The position numbers and the translations under genes were made by a program. The notes beneath the pieces are model-generated. The model saw only the letters and a program-made list of their open reading frames with translations. It did no database searches and was not told the origin of the DNA. Below, in pieces: positions 1-12,856 of a stretch of DNA of 64,000 bases. Within the stretch, counting starts at the first letter, position 1; every line of letters starts with the position of its first letter. Location: positions 59,724,929-59,788,928 of the forward strand of contig NC_133771.1 of assembly GCF_003597395.2 (NCBI RefSeq). Direction: 5' to 3'. The DNA is from Chelonoidis abingdonii. Its lineage: Eukaryota > Chordata > Testudines > Testudinidae.

Positions 1-2092
1 TTCCGATAATTGCCAGATAAGGGCTAGTCTTGTTGCTCTTTGGTTCAGAAATAGGGTGGGGGTCGACTCAGGTGTTTCTCCCTCGGGTGGCTCTTTTTCG
101 CTTCTGCGGTCCACGTGGCCATTGAGAAGCGCCTTGGCTTTGGTCAGTATTCGGCTTTCCCAAGCCTTAGCTGCGCCTCTTTCCTTTTGACTTTCTTACC
201 TGTTGGAATGGAAAATACAATTGGGTATTTCAGGAAACCGGGGGTTGACAGTTACTATGGAGGGCCTATAATCGGGTTCCTTTTGCCTGCCCATCCTCTC
301 TGAGTAGTTTCAACCTGAGAAGTTCCTCCTGATGGACGGGTATGGGGTGTAGGGATAACTGCTGCTAGCTCTCAGTAGTGTTCCTGAATTTGAGTTTTCT
401 GGTTGGTGCGGTATAACCAAGTGTCCTGGACGCTGTTATTCCATATGCTGAGCCCAACAGCAGGCTGATCCCTTTCACAAGTTTCCCTGAGAAGCGTGAT
501 AGCATCCTGAATACCAGTTGTGGTCTCTCCCCATTTAGCTTTATGGTCTGTCATATGTGGGTGTTAGTGGCCTCCACGGTGGATTTAAAGGGTAGCATGG
601 GTTGCACAGTTCGGTTACAGTTGCATGGTTCAGTCATTACGGGATGTACAGCTATTTGTCCTTCCCGCGGCATAATGCGTTATGGGAGCCTAGGTTCCTT
701 TGGTCTCTTGATTGGGCAGTTCACCTATGTCTCTTTATTCAGTCTCTGATCTTTGTGGTTTTGTGAGCCTTACCTCTGCTTTTTCCGCTGGGTCCCTGGT
801 AGCCCTGTCCTCGGCTCTAGGCTTAGTGATGTGTTTAACCCGGGGTGCTTCTTCATGAATGGTCGAATTCAGCTCCCTCGTGTCTTCACTCTTACAGTGC
901 ACACTCCTCATGGTGGAGGTTCGTTCGCTGACCCAGGTACGGGTCTGGCGGTAGTCCCTCACGTATCGGTCGTTGACCAGACCTCTGTATCTCTTCGGGA
1001 CTCCGGACTCCGTTCGGACACTTATGCAAGATGAGTGTGGTAAATGGTAGCTCGTTCACCTGACTTAGCGTCCCATCGTGGTTCCTGTCCCACTGGACTT
1101 GCGTCAAATTGGGTTACCTGAACTGCCCCCAGTCATACCGTTGATATTGTTTGTGCCCAGGTCTGGAATTTACATAGGGCGGATCCTCCCTTTTCTTTGG
1201 TGGTGTCTCCACTTCCTTGGAAACCAAGCCGAAGCCTGGGTTCTCTCTCCCTCTCTCCAGCTTCCCCCTTTCTGGTTAGCTGGTGCAATGCGACGTTACT
1301 CCCTTGAATGCCAAACGGAGAAGAATTCGCTTCCCGGGCTAGGTTCATATTTGAAGAAGTTAGGACGGGAACCTTGTTTCTCACAGACGAGAAAACAAGA
1401 AAAAAAACCCGAGTTATACAATTCGCCCCTTGATTTAAAAATCAGTCTGGTTGTCCTTGGTCAGGTGTTTGTTACCTTTCCAGGTAAAGAATTAAGCCCT
1501 TACCTTACTTTTACTTTGACAGATGATGGGTCATTACAATTGGGACCGTGGGGTTTTATTTTTGGTACCGTCCACTCATGTACGCTGGTCCGCTGCGTGT
1601 TACCGGATTGACAGATCTTGCTTTCGTTTGTGGAGGTGTTGCTGCGAGCCTGTTAGGCAGGTAGTAAGCCTTCTGGCCTTCCACAGGGAATGGGCAAGAT
1701 GCCAGCATTGATTCGAGGCAGGCTCGTAGGGCTGTCGCTTAAAGGCCAGAGATGTATGCCTCTATTATCTCCGGCGTCAGTTTTCGCAGATGGGCTGGCC
1801 TGTATGACTGATTCTATCTAGGCCGTAGTTCAGCTATGTATAGGGCTTTCATGGTTTCAGTTCTCGCAACTAGTTGGTCTTTGGGAAGCGACGTCCTATC
1901 GCAGGCGATTAGATCTCTTGCTGCTGCCGCATGCCTGCTGTGGGCAGCTGCTGTATGGACACAGGTAGCCTCCTGCTGGCGCACGCTTTGTATCATGCCG
2001 CACTAGTTTCATGTGGTGACAAATCAACTCTACTTTTTGGTTTAATGCCCTCTCTTGCCACCTGGACAGATCCCCACTTCCTCACACAGTTT
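1..2092. other. Unrecognised noisy stretch
   Basis: No reading frame here matches a family I recognise. Frames are short and interrupted on both strands. The stretch adjoins indel-rich LINE sequence and may share its poor base quality, so a decayed element could be hidden by frame errors. A minus-strand frame at 372-554 is open but has no recognisable domain. Confidence 0.4.
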
Positions 2093-2565
2093 TGTGACAA
2101 AGTTCTCCTCTATCTTTGGTGAGGATCTTGCGTGTATGTGGCAGATTGTACCAGTGATCTTCCCACGTCTGGATAATGTCTGTGTCTGATCAGGGTTGGG
2201 AGGTTGTTTGGGGGACCCAGGCCGCCTCTAGTCGGGTTCCGCCCAGGGCCTCTGATTGCAGTGTTTTATATGCCTCTTGCTGTACAGCACTGTCTTGTTG
2301 AAGCTACACTGCTGGCGCTACTTCCCAGGCGCCTCTTTCCAAATTATCTCTTATCCTCACACGGACCTTCTCCTGGTGTCTGTTTGCTTGTATCTCAATC
2401 TCAGCAGAGCCTATCACTCTGTCTTTGTCTCTTGCTCCCGTCCTACATTGATTCCTGCTCGGCTGTCCTCCCATCTGATGGAGGAGGTCTTTTAAAACAG
2501 GTGTATGGCTGCCTTGTTAGTGCAGGTGTGGTTTTATCAGCCTGTCTGCCTTATTGGGTCTAGCA
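2093..2565. mobile_element. LTR-like repeat, degraded copy
   Basis: The start (TGTGACAAAGTTCTCCTC) and several inner blocks match the cleaner copy at 52,674-53,335, including the shared segments around the 'CTGATCAGG.TTGGGAGG' motif and the closing GGTCTA. It is about 190 bp shorter than the clean copy and differs by many one-base gaps. The TG...CA ends suggest an LTR, but no internal retroviral genes were identified next to it. The right end is approximate. Confidence 0.5.
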
Positions 2566-3839
2566 GTTCCTGAATATCTGTGCGCCTTGCTCTGGTCTTA
2601 GGGACCCCTGATTCTCCTGGGGCAGGAGTAGTCTCTCCCTATGACCGCTATGTTAGAGGAGGAGGGGAGGGCGGTGCTGCTGCTGTGATGTTCATGCTGG
2701 GGCGCGGCCTCGTGCTGTGTTGCTGCTGTCCTGTTCTGTCCTGTTCTGTGCTCCCCTGGCTGGGCTAGACACCACCACCCTCTTCTGTATCCGATTGCTG
2801 GCTGGCTAGATAGTTTCCCCCCCTCTGGTTCTGCTGTCTCTCTACAGCCCTGGGTGGTTGGGGTGTGGCGCTTTCCAAGGGGGGAGTGAGGACCCCGTCT
2901 TGTTGCTGGGAACCTTCTGAGCGGGGTCCCCTCTCTGCCTGGAACAGACACCACCACCTGGAGTGCTCGGGGCTGTGTGCAGTTAGCTGGCGAGCTGTTG
3001 GAGCCCGGGAAGAAGAGGCCGGGAGAGAGACCGTCCGCTGTTGGAGACGTTGAAGTCCATGTGTGAGAGGTACTGGACTGGACCTTTTTATGTGCTTTGC
3101 GGTGGGGGTTTGGGGACTGTGTTCTGTCGGGCACGGGGTGTGGCGTGGAGCTGCCCGGTCATCCTGTGTTCCATTTTGCCCACACCATCGTTGCCCCTCA
3201 CACCCCCGCTGAGCTGTTTTTCCTTGTTTGGACTTCTGCTCTGAGCTGGCTGTCGCCTGCCACAGGCCCATTCCTGTTGGGCCCGGCGCGCGAGCACTTG
3301 ACTTTTGCCCGTGCCTGTGGGCGCGCCGCTTCCCCCTCCCCTGATGGCCCTTTCTTTTTGTCGCCCCTATTTCCTCTGCGGCCTGCAGTTCTAGCCGCTG
3401 CAGCTTCCCCATGGTACTCCTGCCCCTTCCAGCTACCCTGGTCCCGCACCCTGTGTCCCCAAGCTGTTTTGTCCTCCTCGGTGCGCAGCCGCCCATGCGT
3501 TGTGCCCTTCCCCATTTGGTTATCCCCTTGTTACTGCCCGCCCTCTGCCATGGTCCCCCGATTCCGTGCACTGGAGGGGGAGTCCCTCTGCTCCGTTGCC
3601 CTGGAACCCTCACGCCTAGGTCCTTGGTTGCTCCCGCCTTTAGCCTTCCCTTTTTGACCCTTCCCCTGCCTGCTGCCTAGTGGGGAGGGTGGTGTCTTCT
3701 CCTTCCCCTCCCCTCGCTGTTTAGTCCCTCCCCTTCTCTTATGCGGGGAGGGGGGACCCGCCGCTGCTCCCACTGCCTTCTCCCTCCCCCGTGTCACTGC
3801 CGCTCCACTAACGCTGCTGAGATACTCGTACCGCCCTGC

Positions 3840-5170
3840 CGAGGCATGGCCAGCGCGGGTACTGGAGACTCGCTGCTGCACGTCCTCCCTTCGGTTCGGG
3901 GGGAGCCCCTCAGCGGTGGGAAAGGTCAGAGGTGGAAGAAGGGTACGGGCGGGGTGCTAAAAAACGGGCCTCCAGGCGGACTGCTCCTGTGGCGGGCCAT
4001 TCGGTGCGCATCCTCCCCGTGTTCCCTCCGCTTGCTGCGGGGTGTCTCCGGCCCCGAGCGTTGCAGTGGCGGTGGCCCCCGCCTTTGTGCCGCTCTACGT
4101 ACCACGGCTCCCATCTACAGCGGCCAGGACCCTTTCCCACTTGACCAGGAAGCATGGCGTCCGTTGTCCTGGTTGCCCTGCAGTGGAGACCTACGTGCGG
4201 GCAGATTGGCGAGGTGAGGCCACGGCGATCGTGGCAGGCCTGCAAATGTATGGGAGGTGGTATTTTCCTGCCTCGGAGGCTGCCGACAGGAAGCAGTTAA
4301 GGAGATGCCGAGTGGGGGTGTGTTTCGTCTCCGGAGCATGGAAGACATGGGGGTCCGGTTAGTTTGACTCTTCCTCCCTTCCTGGCCCGTGTGCCCGGTT
4401 GCCGCCTTTATCTACCCTGGGGCGCCCCATCTCCGTTTCAGCCTCTTCCTTGGGCTCAAGGACGCCCGCCCTCGTTCGTCCTCGGCGTTCCGCCGGCAAG
4501 TTGCAATAAACTGCGCCGCGGCGCGTGGCGGGAGGCGCATCGGGTCCTTTCTTGGTCCCCTCAGGGCACTACCGGGTGCCTATTCGATGGGGAGCCCGGT
4601 CTCTTGTCGGCGGATGGGGCAGTCGGAGGGATTGCCCTTTGGCAGCGGAGGCGTTCGGGACCTGGCCCCGCCGGGCGGCTCTGTCTCACTGGCCCCGTGG
4701 CTGCCACGCACGAGCTGCCCTCTTCCTTCTCTGGTCCTCCTGTTGAAGGGGTACAGCGGGGATAGCTGTGGGTGGGGAGAGGCTTATCCGGGGATCTTTC
4801 CTTCACTTTGCTGTCCCACCACTGACTCCGGGTCCTGGCGTTGCCTTTGCCCGATCCGACGTGTTGGTCAGCCCCGGATGATTGCATGAGGGATGGCTAT
4901 TGTGCAGGGGTTAGGAGGCACGGAGGCGTCGGCCCGTTCCTTCTCGGTTCGGAGGCCCCGGAAGAGCGAAGGGGGGCACGATGCGAGCTTCCGCCTTGCC
5001 CTGTGACTCCTTTTGTAGGCGGCTGGAGGACGTCGTGGAGCAGGGATACGCGCCATTCGGGGTCTTCCCGTGGAGGCCCGGGCCTCTTCCCGCGCTTCCC
5101 TCAAGCTGCTTTGCGAGTGCTTGAGGTGGTGTATCGCCATCGGGTGTTAGCGGAGGGCCTGGGGTGGTGA
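3840..5170 (+). pseudogene. Possible Tx1-like LINE ORF1 remnant
   Basis: This part lies where ORF1 of a Tx1-type LINE should be, upstream of the endonuclease region. Frame fragments include a block around 4,185-4,310 reading AIVAGLQMYGRWYFP followed by an arginine-rich stretch, and later fragments such as GHYRVP and DGEPGLLSADGAVGG. In related LINEs ORF1 encodes a nucleic-acid-binding chaperone that coats the element RNA. I cannot see a complete zinc knuckle or coiled coil, and frames shift repeatedly. The assignment rests mostly on position and a general resemblance, so it is tentative. Confidence 0.3.
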
Positions 5171-5599
5171 TGGTGTCTGCCTTTCCTCTATGAGGGGATC
5201 GAGGCCTGGTTGACCGTCAGCAGGGCGGAGGACGACCTTGCCAGCGGGCTCGATTGGGCGACCTACCGGTTTCCCTGGTCCCAGTTCTTCCTGACGCTGT
5301 TCTGCTCTACCTTGAGGTCCTGGATTCCTCCATCGACTGGTGAGGCTGGCCCTGTTGATGCGCGCAAGCCCTTGGGCGTACGGCCAGTGGCCCGTGCCGG
5401 GAACGGCTCCAGGTGTCTTCTTGGTGTGGAGGACGCCTCCTTCCTAGGTGGGCCCATTGAGCCCCCCCTCATCGATCTATTCTGGTGCCGAAGGTGCCAC
5501 AGTGTCATGGGCTGAGTCCCAGCTTCGTTAGGGTCCCTTCATTTTCCGGATCTGAGCTGACAGCGGGGTCACGTCTAGTGGTAGTGTAGAGTTCAGGAT

Positions 5600-8500
5600 T
5601 TCCTCTACCCTTCACGTTTCTCGCTGATCCGCCCCTATCTGTTAGCGTGGTCTTGTCCCCCCCTCCTGTTGTGCCGTGCGCCCTGGAATCCAGGTGCGGG
5701 CTCCGGCTAGTTTTTTTCTTTTCCCGACGCCAGGGTGCTGTGTCTCTTCGCACCCTTGTTGAACGGGGCTGGGCGGGTCGCCTTGGCGTCGGACCATCGG
5801 GCCGTGGGGGTTTGCCTGCTGCGCTTCGGTGGCCACGGGGTGTGACGGACCCATGGGGCCGTCATCGATCAGTGCCGCCCCCCCTCGCTGGGGGAGCTGC
5901 GGGGTTCTCGGACGTCCGTGGAATCCGTACACGTCAGTGGCTGCCGACGTGGGGGGATTTCCGTAGGTTCCGGGCCCGCGGAGGGCTCATGGGGAGGGTA
6001 AGGGACGGCAAGCGGCCGCCGCGTTCCTGACGAAGCCTACCGCGGATTCCGCTCTTCCGTGACTCTTAGTCACCTAGGGGTAGGTCCGGATTGCTGAGCG
6101 GCCTGCGGAGGGTGGGCGTGGCTCTGCTGGCAGAGGATCCCCCCAGCTCTCATGGCACCGATCTCTTGCACATTAAACCGGGGTGTGGATGTTGTTCGCA
6201 GGGAACCAGTCTTCTACTCCGGGAGGGGGGTACTCTGTGATTTTCCTGCAGGGACACTACGGATCGGCGCTGAGCTAGTGGCGGCTGGAGGGGGGACGCG
6301 GCCTACTTTTAGCAGCTTCTCGATTTTGAGCGGCTGGGTGGCTACCTTTCCCGCCATACGGCGCCGATTGTGTGGGTTCGGCTGAGGCTGCTGCGGGCGC
6401 TGTTGCACCTCGGTCCATGGACGGTGGCTTGATAGTTATTCATGTCAGTGTTTTGCCGCAACATCGGGCCGGAGAGGTGCGTTTTATCAGCAGGCGATCA
6501 ATTACCGTAGCTCGGCTCTGGCATCGTCGTGAGTGCTGTCCTGGGAGGGACCTTTAATACACCCTCAGAACGGTGACCGCGGTTTTGACCGAGCAGTGCC
6601 AGCCGCTGCGACTCTGGAGATTTGTCTACCGCCACGCCCTGGTGGTACGTCTGGCGGCGACCACCATCGGCGAGTTGTGTTGGAGGTTACCTTCGGTGGC
6701 GGGTGCAGGCCCAAGTCGGCCCTCCGGCTGGACCGCCATTTACGTATTCCACCTTTTACGGCCATCCTCGCCGTTCTGGCCGCGCCCCGTTTCGGATCAC
6801 CATCTTCCTCCGTGACGTCTCTGCGCGGAGAGGCCGGGCCGGCCTATTGGCACTTTAATAGTGTGGCTGGAGGAATGCGGGCTCGTGGCATCTTCGGGAG
6901 TTTTTGGCTGGCCTGGTCGGGGCGCGGGCGCGCTTTTCCTTCGTCGCGGCGTCGGGTGGGGCGGGAAGGGCGCGCCCGGCATTCGGCGTGATCACACCCG
7001 GGCGCCAGCCGGCGGAGGGATGCGGCCATGAGAGCAGCTGGAGGGAGGTCTTGAGCTGGGCGGCTGGCTGCCAGCACCCGGGATCCATTCTGCGGAGCGT
7101 GTCGGGAGAGAAGCGGGAGGAGCGCGAGCCTCGAGGACCAGGGCCGGGTTTTTGTCGATCCGCTCACTCCTGCGGGAATAGACCGGGGCTCCCGCTTTTT
7201 ACGCCGTGGAGAAGGGGGGGGCCAAGAGCACGTCACTGCATCCTGCGGGACGCACCCCCTCACGGACCCGGCGGAGTGTGCGGGAGGGCCAGGGCTTCTA
7301 CGGGCCTTTTCTCCCCGGATTCGACGCTCTACGCTTGCCGTACTCTGGGACGGCGTCCGCCGGTCGGCACGGCGACCGGGACGCGAGCTGCCTCGCGCGA
7401 GTGGTTTCGGAGACTCCGTCGCTGCCCACCAATAATCTCCGGGCATGGCGGGTGACTCGGGAGTTACTGCGTGTTTTGGGACGTTCTCGGCCCAGATCGG
7501 TCACCGTCTGGGCGATCTTTGCGAGGCGGGGTCCTCCCCTTATCTGCAGGCGGCCAGTGCTCGCCTTATTGCCAAAGGGGGACCTCCGCACTTACGGAAT
7601 TGGCGTTCCATCTCGCTGCCTCGCAACGGGACTACAAAATCATTGCAAAGGCCATCATGCTGCGTCTGGTCCGTGCTGGCGGACGTGGTCCATCCAGCGA
7701 CCTACACCGTCCCGGGCCCGCTATCTTTGTAACTTGTATCTGGCGGGCCTTCTGGAATTGGTGTAGGGATGGTCTGTCGTTCGCCCTCTTGTCCCTGGAT
7801 CAGGAGAAGGGGTTCGACGAAGGATGGATCACGGGATCTCCTGGGTACTCTGCGAGCGTTCAGCTTCGACCCCGCTTTGTGGGGTTTTCTCCAGGTGCTG
7901 GACGCTTCTGGGAGTGTCTGGTTCGGCTCACTGGCCTGACCGAGCGTTCAGCTTCGGGTGGAGTGCGGCAGGGGTGCCCCTCTTGACCAGCTGTCGCCCT
8001 GCGAGTTGAGCTTCCTCTGTCTCTCCGCGAAGAGGTTGATGGGTTGGGTTCAGGAGCCGGGCTGAGCGGATGTCGGCGTAGCTGCGATGTGACGTCTGTG
8101 TGGTACAGGACCCGGGCAACTTTGCGCTGGTGGCGCTTTGCCAGGCTGTGTACTCGCGGCTCCTCCCGGGTTAACTGGGTCAAGGCTCTGCCTGGTGTGG
8201 GGGGAGGTGGCAGGCGGCTCCCTCCCACCCGCGCTCTAGGCATCCGGTGGGACGCGGGTCCACTGCTCTATCTCGGGTTTACCTTTCTGTCACGCATCGT
8301 TCGCCGCGGAGAACTGGCACGGTTGGAGCAGGTGGCGGACGGCTCGGAAGGACGGGAACTCCGGTGTCTCTCCCTTCGGGGGAGGGCACTGGTGCTTAAT
8401 CAACTGGTCCTGTCTGTGCTCTAAGGTACCGGCTTCACATCTATGGTCCGCAGATTCTGGCCACTCGGACGGATTCGGGTTCTTGCCGGCGAGGCGACTG

Positions 8501-9790
8501 CGGTTCTGCAGGGTCCTCCACCTGCCTGGAGGAGGGGGGCAGGGTGAAGTGCCTACGCACTCAGTCATGTCTTCCGCTCCAGGCCTGCAGGCTTGTTGGT
8601 GCGGGTAGTCCGACCGTGGAGCGTACTGGCGCACGCTTCTCCGCCGTTCCCGAGGGCTCCCGATCGACCGGCAGCTCTTTTACCTCCATCCGAGAGGTCT
8701 TCCGCCGGACCTTCCGGGCTGCTGTCTACCAAGACCTCTCTGGACGTGAAGCTCTTTTCCATGAGGTCCATGGCGGCCACCGTGGGGCCGACCTCACTCG
8801 CGGAGACCCTGCTACCAATCCCCAGCTTACAGTGCAAGTGGCAGAGTCCCTGCGGTGTGCCAGGCTGGTCTGGCGGGAGTCACCTGGCTCGGAGCTCCTG
8901 GACTCCGGGAGAGGGCTGATCTGACGCTCGCCTGGCATGGAGCTTCTCACGCCGTCTACTCCTGGCGCATTATCAGGAGGTGAGGGCCGCTTTGCGCTGC
9001 CTGCTCGGGCTTACCTCAACGTGTCCTGCGAGGGCACGCCCCCGGCCCACCTCCACGCCGCGCCCCATGGACACTTTTTATGGGCCCTGCCCGTGTCCCC
9101 AATGCCCCCCTCCTTTCGCGTCGGCTACACGATGTGCAGCCGGTTCTGTTCCCAGACCATGCCCGAACATCTTGTACACACTCGTGTCCACACCTTCACT
9201 ACCTCCCTACTGCTGCCCGCGATCCAAATGACGGGACCTCCTGCCACTCCTCGAGAGTGAGAAGCCCGGTGGTCGCTTGTTTCTGCCCTGGTCCCACGGC
9301 CGCCAGGGATGTCGTTGGCGGTCCTTCATGGCGATGGAGACGGGCGTGTACTTGGCGCGGTTCCCGTGTCCGCACCTGCCCTTTCTGTGGCTGGAAGAGG
9401 CCTTGGCGCCATTCACTTGGAGTGCGACAGTTGGAGCCCTGTCCGGTCCTCCTGATATCTTTTGCGTTTCTGGTTGCACTTTCCCTCCCTTTTATCTACA
9501 CTCCCCATCCGTGGACCCCAAAGTCAGGATCTCCTTTCTCACCTCCTTGCCTGCCTGGCAAACTAGCCATATACGCACGGAGAGGAGTTGGTACTGGGAT
9601 TTCGCGACTGAGTGGGGCCTATTTCCGCTCTGGTCCATGTCCGGCATCGAGCGGGTTCCTCTGGGTGGCGGTCACTGCGCCCTGACGCTTCGGAGCGTGG
9701 GCTGTTTGTCGGTTCCTGCTCGTGTCCCCATCGGGTCGTCATTTCAGCCTCTCTCGCTCACGCTGCTTTTTTTTTATGTTGTCCCCGGAA
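5600..9790 (+). pseudogene. Tx1-like LINE ORF2 (endonuclease-RT) pseudogene
   Basis: ORF2 of these LINEs nicks target DNA with an APE-type endonuclease and copies the element RNA in place. Endonuclease traces include SDHH and GPAYWHFN near 6,790-6,860. RT traces include LRNWRSISL (about 7,600), SVLADVVHP and TYTVPG (about 7,670-7,715), DGLSFALLSLDQEKGFD with the first catalytic Asp (7,768-7,818) and GVRQGCPS (about 7,963-7,986). LVLNQLVLSVL at 8,390-8,422 marks the thumb side, and a CPFCG cysteine motif occurs near 9,375. The expected YADD box near 8,075 is destroyed by frame shifts. Pieces occur in all three + frames, so it is non-coding as assembled. The Tx1 assignment is by recognition of these blocks. 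Confidence 0.7.
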
Positions 9791-9969
9791 TTATTTGGGT
9801 GTTCTAGATGTGGATCTTCCCCTTAGCTGGGGGAGGTCCTTTAGAAGTGGACGGGCTTTGCATCCAATGGTGCCAATAGGACCAGTCCTGTACTCCAATG
9901 GTTTGGGTCTGTCACAATGTCTATACTAAGACAAATCCACAGTAACATTTCCAGTTTGTGAGGGACCCC

Positions 9970-10176
9970 ATGGACCGTCTCTAGAATAAATTTCATGGAG
10001 GGTTAAGTCCATTAATGGCTATTAGCCAGAACGTTCTGCCCTCTGTTTGTTAGAGGTGGAGATGGATGGCAGGAGAGAATCATTGATCATTCCTCTGAGG
10101 CAGTTGGTATTGGCTGCTGTTGGTAGACAGATGAGGCGATGGACTTTGTCTGGCCACTATGCCTCTTATGTTCAGC
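9970..10176 (+). repeat. CR1 LINE 3' end fragment
   Basis: The segment resembles the CR1 3' untranslated region: TTTCATGGAGGGTTAAGTCC, then AATGGCTATTAGCCA, a GGCAGTTGGTATTGGC block and a terminal CTCTTATGTT. It is 5' truncated as most CR1 copies are. Several one-base gaps match the noise seen in the neighbouring LINE. Confidence 0.65.
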
Positions 10177-10479
10177 TTATGAACCTCAAAGTTATGGAGA
10201 CAGCTATGTCAAGGTGCTAGCAGAGTATCAAACCTGGAAATCTTCGGACTGGATGGGCTAGGTGTTTGGTACAAGCTGAGGTGGTTCAAAGTTTTGGATT
10301 TTTTTTATGTAGAACTTTTTTATTGTTTTCTGTTAAACACAAATGCCAACAGCATATTGGCACACATTCTGTTCACACCATGTTCAGGTTTTGGCAGACT
10401 AATTTAGTTTCAGATAAAAACCACAATAAATTTTGAAGAAGCGGACATAGTCCGTGATTTTTCTGCTTTTTAAAACCTA
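10177..10479. other. No feature recognised
   Basis: AT-richer sequence between the CR1 tail and the duplicated block. I see no open frame, terminal repeat or tandem array. Confidence 0.4.
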
Positions 10480-10651
10480 GTTTTCAATCCAAAAAGTTTT
10501 GAAGGAAATATTTGGTCCACCCTTTTAATGAGCTTTAGTGCCTATTTAGCATAGGTGATGTCTGAGACCCGTGTTACCTTGTAAAGTGATTGAGAGATTT
10601 TCTCAAATGGTTTGTGCTGAGAGTGCGAAGGTTTTTTAATGTTTATTTTTC

Positions 10652-10797
10652 CAGGGCTGGCCGGGGAGGTGCAAGTGGGGCATTTGCCCCGGGCCCTGGG
10701 GTCCCCACACGATATGTATTCTATAGTATGCACTCTTTTTTATGGAAGGGGCCACTGAATGCTTTGCCCAGGCCCCTTGATCCTCTGGACAGCCCTG
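10652..10797. mobile_element. Short TIR element (copy in unit 1)
   Basis: Counterpart of 12,857-13,014. It starts CAGGGCTGG and ends CAGCCCTG, with inner one-base losses. Confidence 0.6.
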
Positions 10798-10824
10798 AGC
10801 TACTGAATCTCTACGCCCTGTATA

Positions 10825-11156
10825 CAGACGGCGCCAGGGTTTCTGGCTCTAGGCGCCGGACATTTCACCGCTCGCGCGTCGGGTGCGGCTTTGGTGGCTG
10901 CCGCAGCATTCCTGCGGGGGTCTGCTGGTGCGCGCTCTGGTGGCTGCAGCAGCATACTGCAGGGGTCTACACGAGCGCGGGGACCCGCGGACCGTCTGCA
11001 GAAATGCTGCGGCAGCTCCACTGAAGCCACAGACCAGCGGACCTCTGCAGGCACACTGCGGCCTCCACTGGAACCGCCTGCGCCCCCGGGAAATGCCGCC
11101 CTCATATATGCGCGGCACCCTAGGCGATGTAGTGTGCCTATGAAAGTGCAGGCCTG
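10825..11156. mobile_element. hAT-like non-autonomous element (copy in unit 1)
   Basis: Counterpart of 13,043-13,408. The left target repeat CCTGTATA (10,817-10,824) is intact, and the right one reads CCTGTATTA. About 34 bp are missing from the interior through scattered small losses. Confidence 0.6.
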
Positions 11157-11761
11157 CCTGTATTAATATTAAGTACTTGCCTCTTTATATGGCCAGTATA
11201 CCTTATGGCTGATGTTATTATATTACTCTTAATCTGATAAAGACTGGTGTCTTGGTTTGGTGCCATTATTCTCTCTTTGTGTTGCTTGCAGACAGGCAAG
11301 TACTTTGAGCCTCCTGGGTTTGGTCAGTTTAAGGTCATTATTGCACGTGTATTTTCAGTGAATCGATCAGAAAACGTCCGCGTGTTTCTTTGGTCTCCTT
11401 AGGTCTTTACTAGTATTGCTGAAACTGAGCCCTTCTCTCAACTTCTAAGCATATACTGTGTTTTGGCCATGTACTGCTGATATGAGTTGATTGGATTCTG
11501 GACTCTCCATGACAACGTTCTTATCCAAGCCTTGGCTTTTCATGCGAGTGAGCCTGGAAGAGTATTTATGGGAATAGGAGGGTATAGTGAGGTAACTTGT
11601 GATGGCAGTTAGAAATTTTAAAACAAAATATGTCTGTATGTCTACGTAGCAATAACAATTATGACATGATGTGGTTGCACAGTGGGAGTGGAGGTGGAGG
11701 TGAGAGGGGTCCTGTTCTACATAGTCATTAATGACAAAATGTGGACCCAATGTTCCATAGA

Positions 11762-12036
11762 CAGTGTTTCCCAATTGGACTGTTGTGTGGGGAGGCCTGG
11801 GTCAGTTCGTTTACTGCTCGGTCCGCAGGTCCGACCTATGGAAGCTGCTGGAAGCCAGCGCGGGCCGAGGGAGGTGCTGAGCCCTGCTTCCAGCAGCTCC
11901 CATTGGCCTGGAGCAGTGAGACCGCAGCCTAGTGGAGCCCCTCATGCGGAATCTGCATCTGTTGGAGGTAAAATGAACCCGTCCCGGCCTCAGGAGCTTT
12001 CCCTGCACAGCGGCGTTGGCTTTGGGGCCCCGCCTG
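11762..12036. mobile_element. hAT-like foldback element (copy in unit 1)
   Basis: Counterpart of 14,065-14,353, starting CAGTGTTTCCCAA. Terminal and internal inverted repeats are recognisable but eroded by one-base gaps, and CAATAGGC follows the right end as in unit 2. Confidence 0.6.
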
Positions 12037-12856
12037 CAATAGGCATAATATATATCTCAATTGCGAGAGGGTGGGGAGGCGGTGGTAAGAGGACTCATGA
12101 GTCAGTTTCCTCAGACATCTGAATCAGGTTATTTGCGGGTACTTCTATAGAACTACTGGTCAATATAGGTCTTACTGTGTGTGTGTGGTGTCTCTACTCT
12201 ACGACAACGTGCATAAGCCTGGCCACTGTTTTGTCGTTCTGTTCGCGTTACCCCCAGATGCCTAAACAAAAAAAAAAAAATAAAAAAAATGAAAATTAGA
12301 AGTTGATTTCTTCTTGTCTGCTAATATTTCCTTGCGACATGCTGCAGTGTTGTAACGCGTTGGGGAGAGGAGAGAATAGAGTCTTATTTTTGAGAGCTTT
12401 GGTTCGAGGCAAAAACCGTTTTAAGGTGTAAAATCCAGCCTACGCTTGCATTCTGCAGTATTTGTAGGATTACATTGCGAGGCGCACCCCGAGATGTGTT
12501 CTGCCGTCAAGAAAGGGGTTGGGGAGGCGAAGAAAAGACACATCCCGGTGTTTTGCATTGTATGTCAGGACGGGCAGTGTGATCCGGGGGATGAGGGGTG
12601 AAAGTTGTTTAACAGTGAGAGGTGGCCAGGCATCAACAAGACTCGGGCATGGGATCTCTGCTGCATTCCCTAGTTTTCAATCCAAAAAAAGTTTTGAAGG
12701 AAAATATTTGTCCAACCCTTTTAATGAGCTTTAGTGCCTTTTTAGCAATAGTTGATGCTGAGAACCAGTGATACCTTGTAAAGGTGACTTGAAAAGAAGT
12801 TTTCTCAAAACTGGTTTGTGCTGAGATGCGGAAGGTTTTTAAATGTTTATTTTTCC

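Larger units (their letters stand above)
2566..9830 (+). mobile_element. Degenerate Tx1/L1-clade LINE
   Basis: A GC-rich segment of about 7.3 kb carries, in order, an untranslated-like 5' part, a possible ORF1 and a clear non-LTR endonuclease/reverse transcriptase ORF2 broken into many frames. The order and length suit a Tx1-type LINE of the L1 group. Frames change every 50-150 bases through one-base gains and losses, so no open product remains. The 5' boundary is inferred from the end of the LTR-like repeat, and the 3' boundary from loss of similarity before the CR1 tail. Many indels may be sequencing error rather than decay. Confidence 0.6.
10480..12668 (+). repeat. Direct duplication, unit 1 (indel-rich)
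   Basis: This unit aligns end to end with 12,669-14,968. Both begin with CTAGTTTTCAATCCAAAAA, and unit 1 runs straight into unit 2. Unit 1 is roughly 100 bp shorter and differs mainly by scattered one-base losses, plus a run of 13 A at 12,268-12,280 absent from unit 2. All three small transposons of unit 2 sit at matching places here. The error pattern suggests an untrimmed, unpolished read joined to the contig rather than a biological duplication. Confidence 0.85.

Noticed and set aside
372..554. Minus-strand frame with a superficially envelope-like look
   Set aside because: No cysteine pattern, fusion peptide or membrane segment is visible, and it is short. Not reported as viral.
2598..9929. 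Many long overlapping frames on both strands suggesting dense coding or bacterial contamination
   Set aside because: The region is GC-rich, so stops are rare by composition. The only homologous-looking pieces are fragments of one LINE spread over three + frames.
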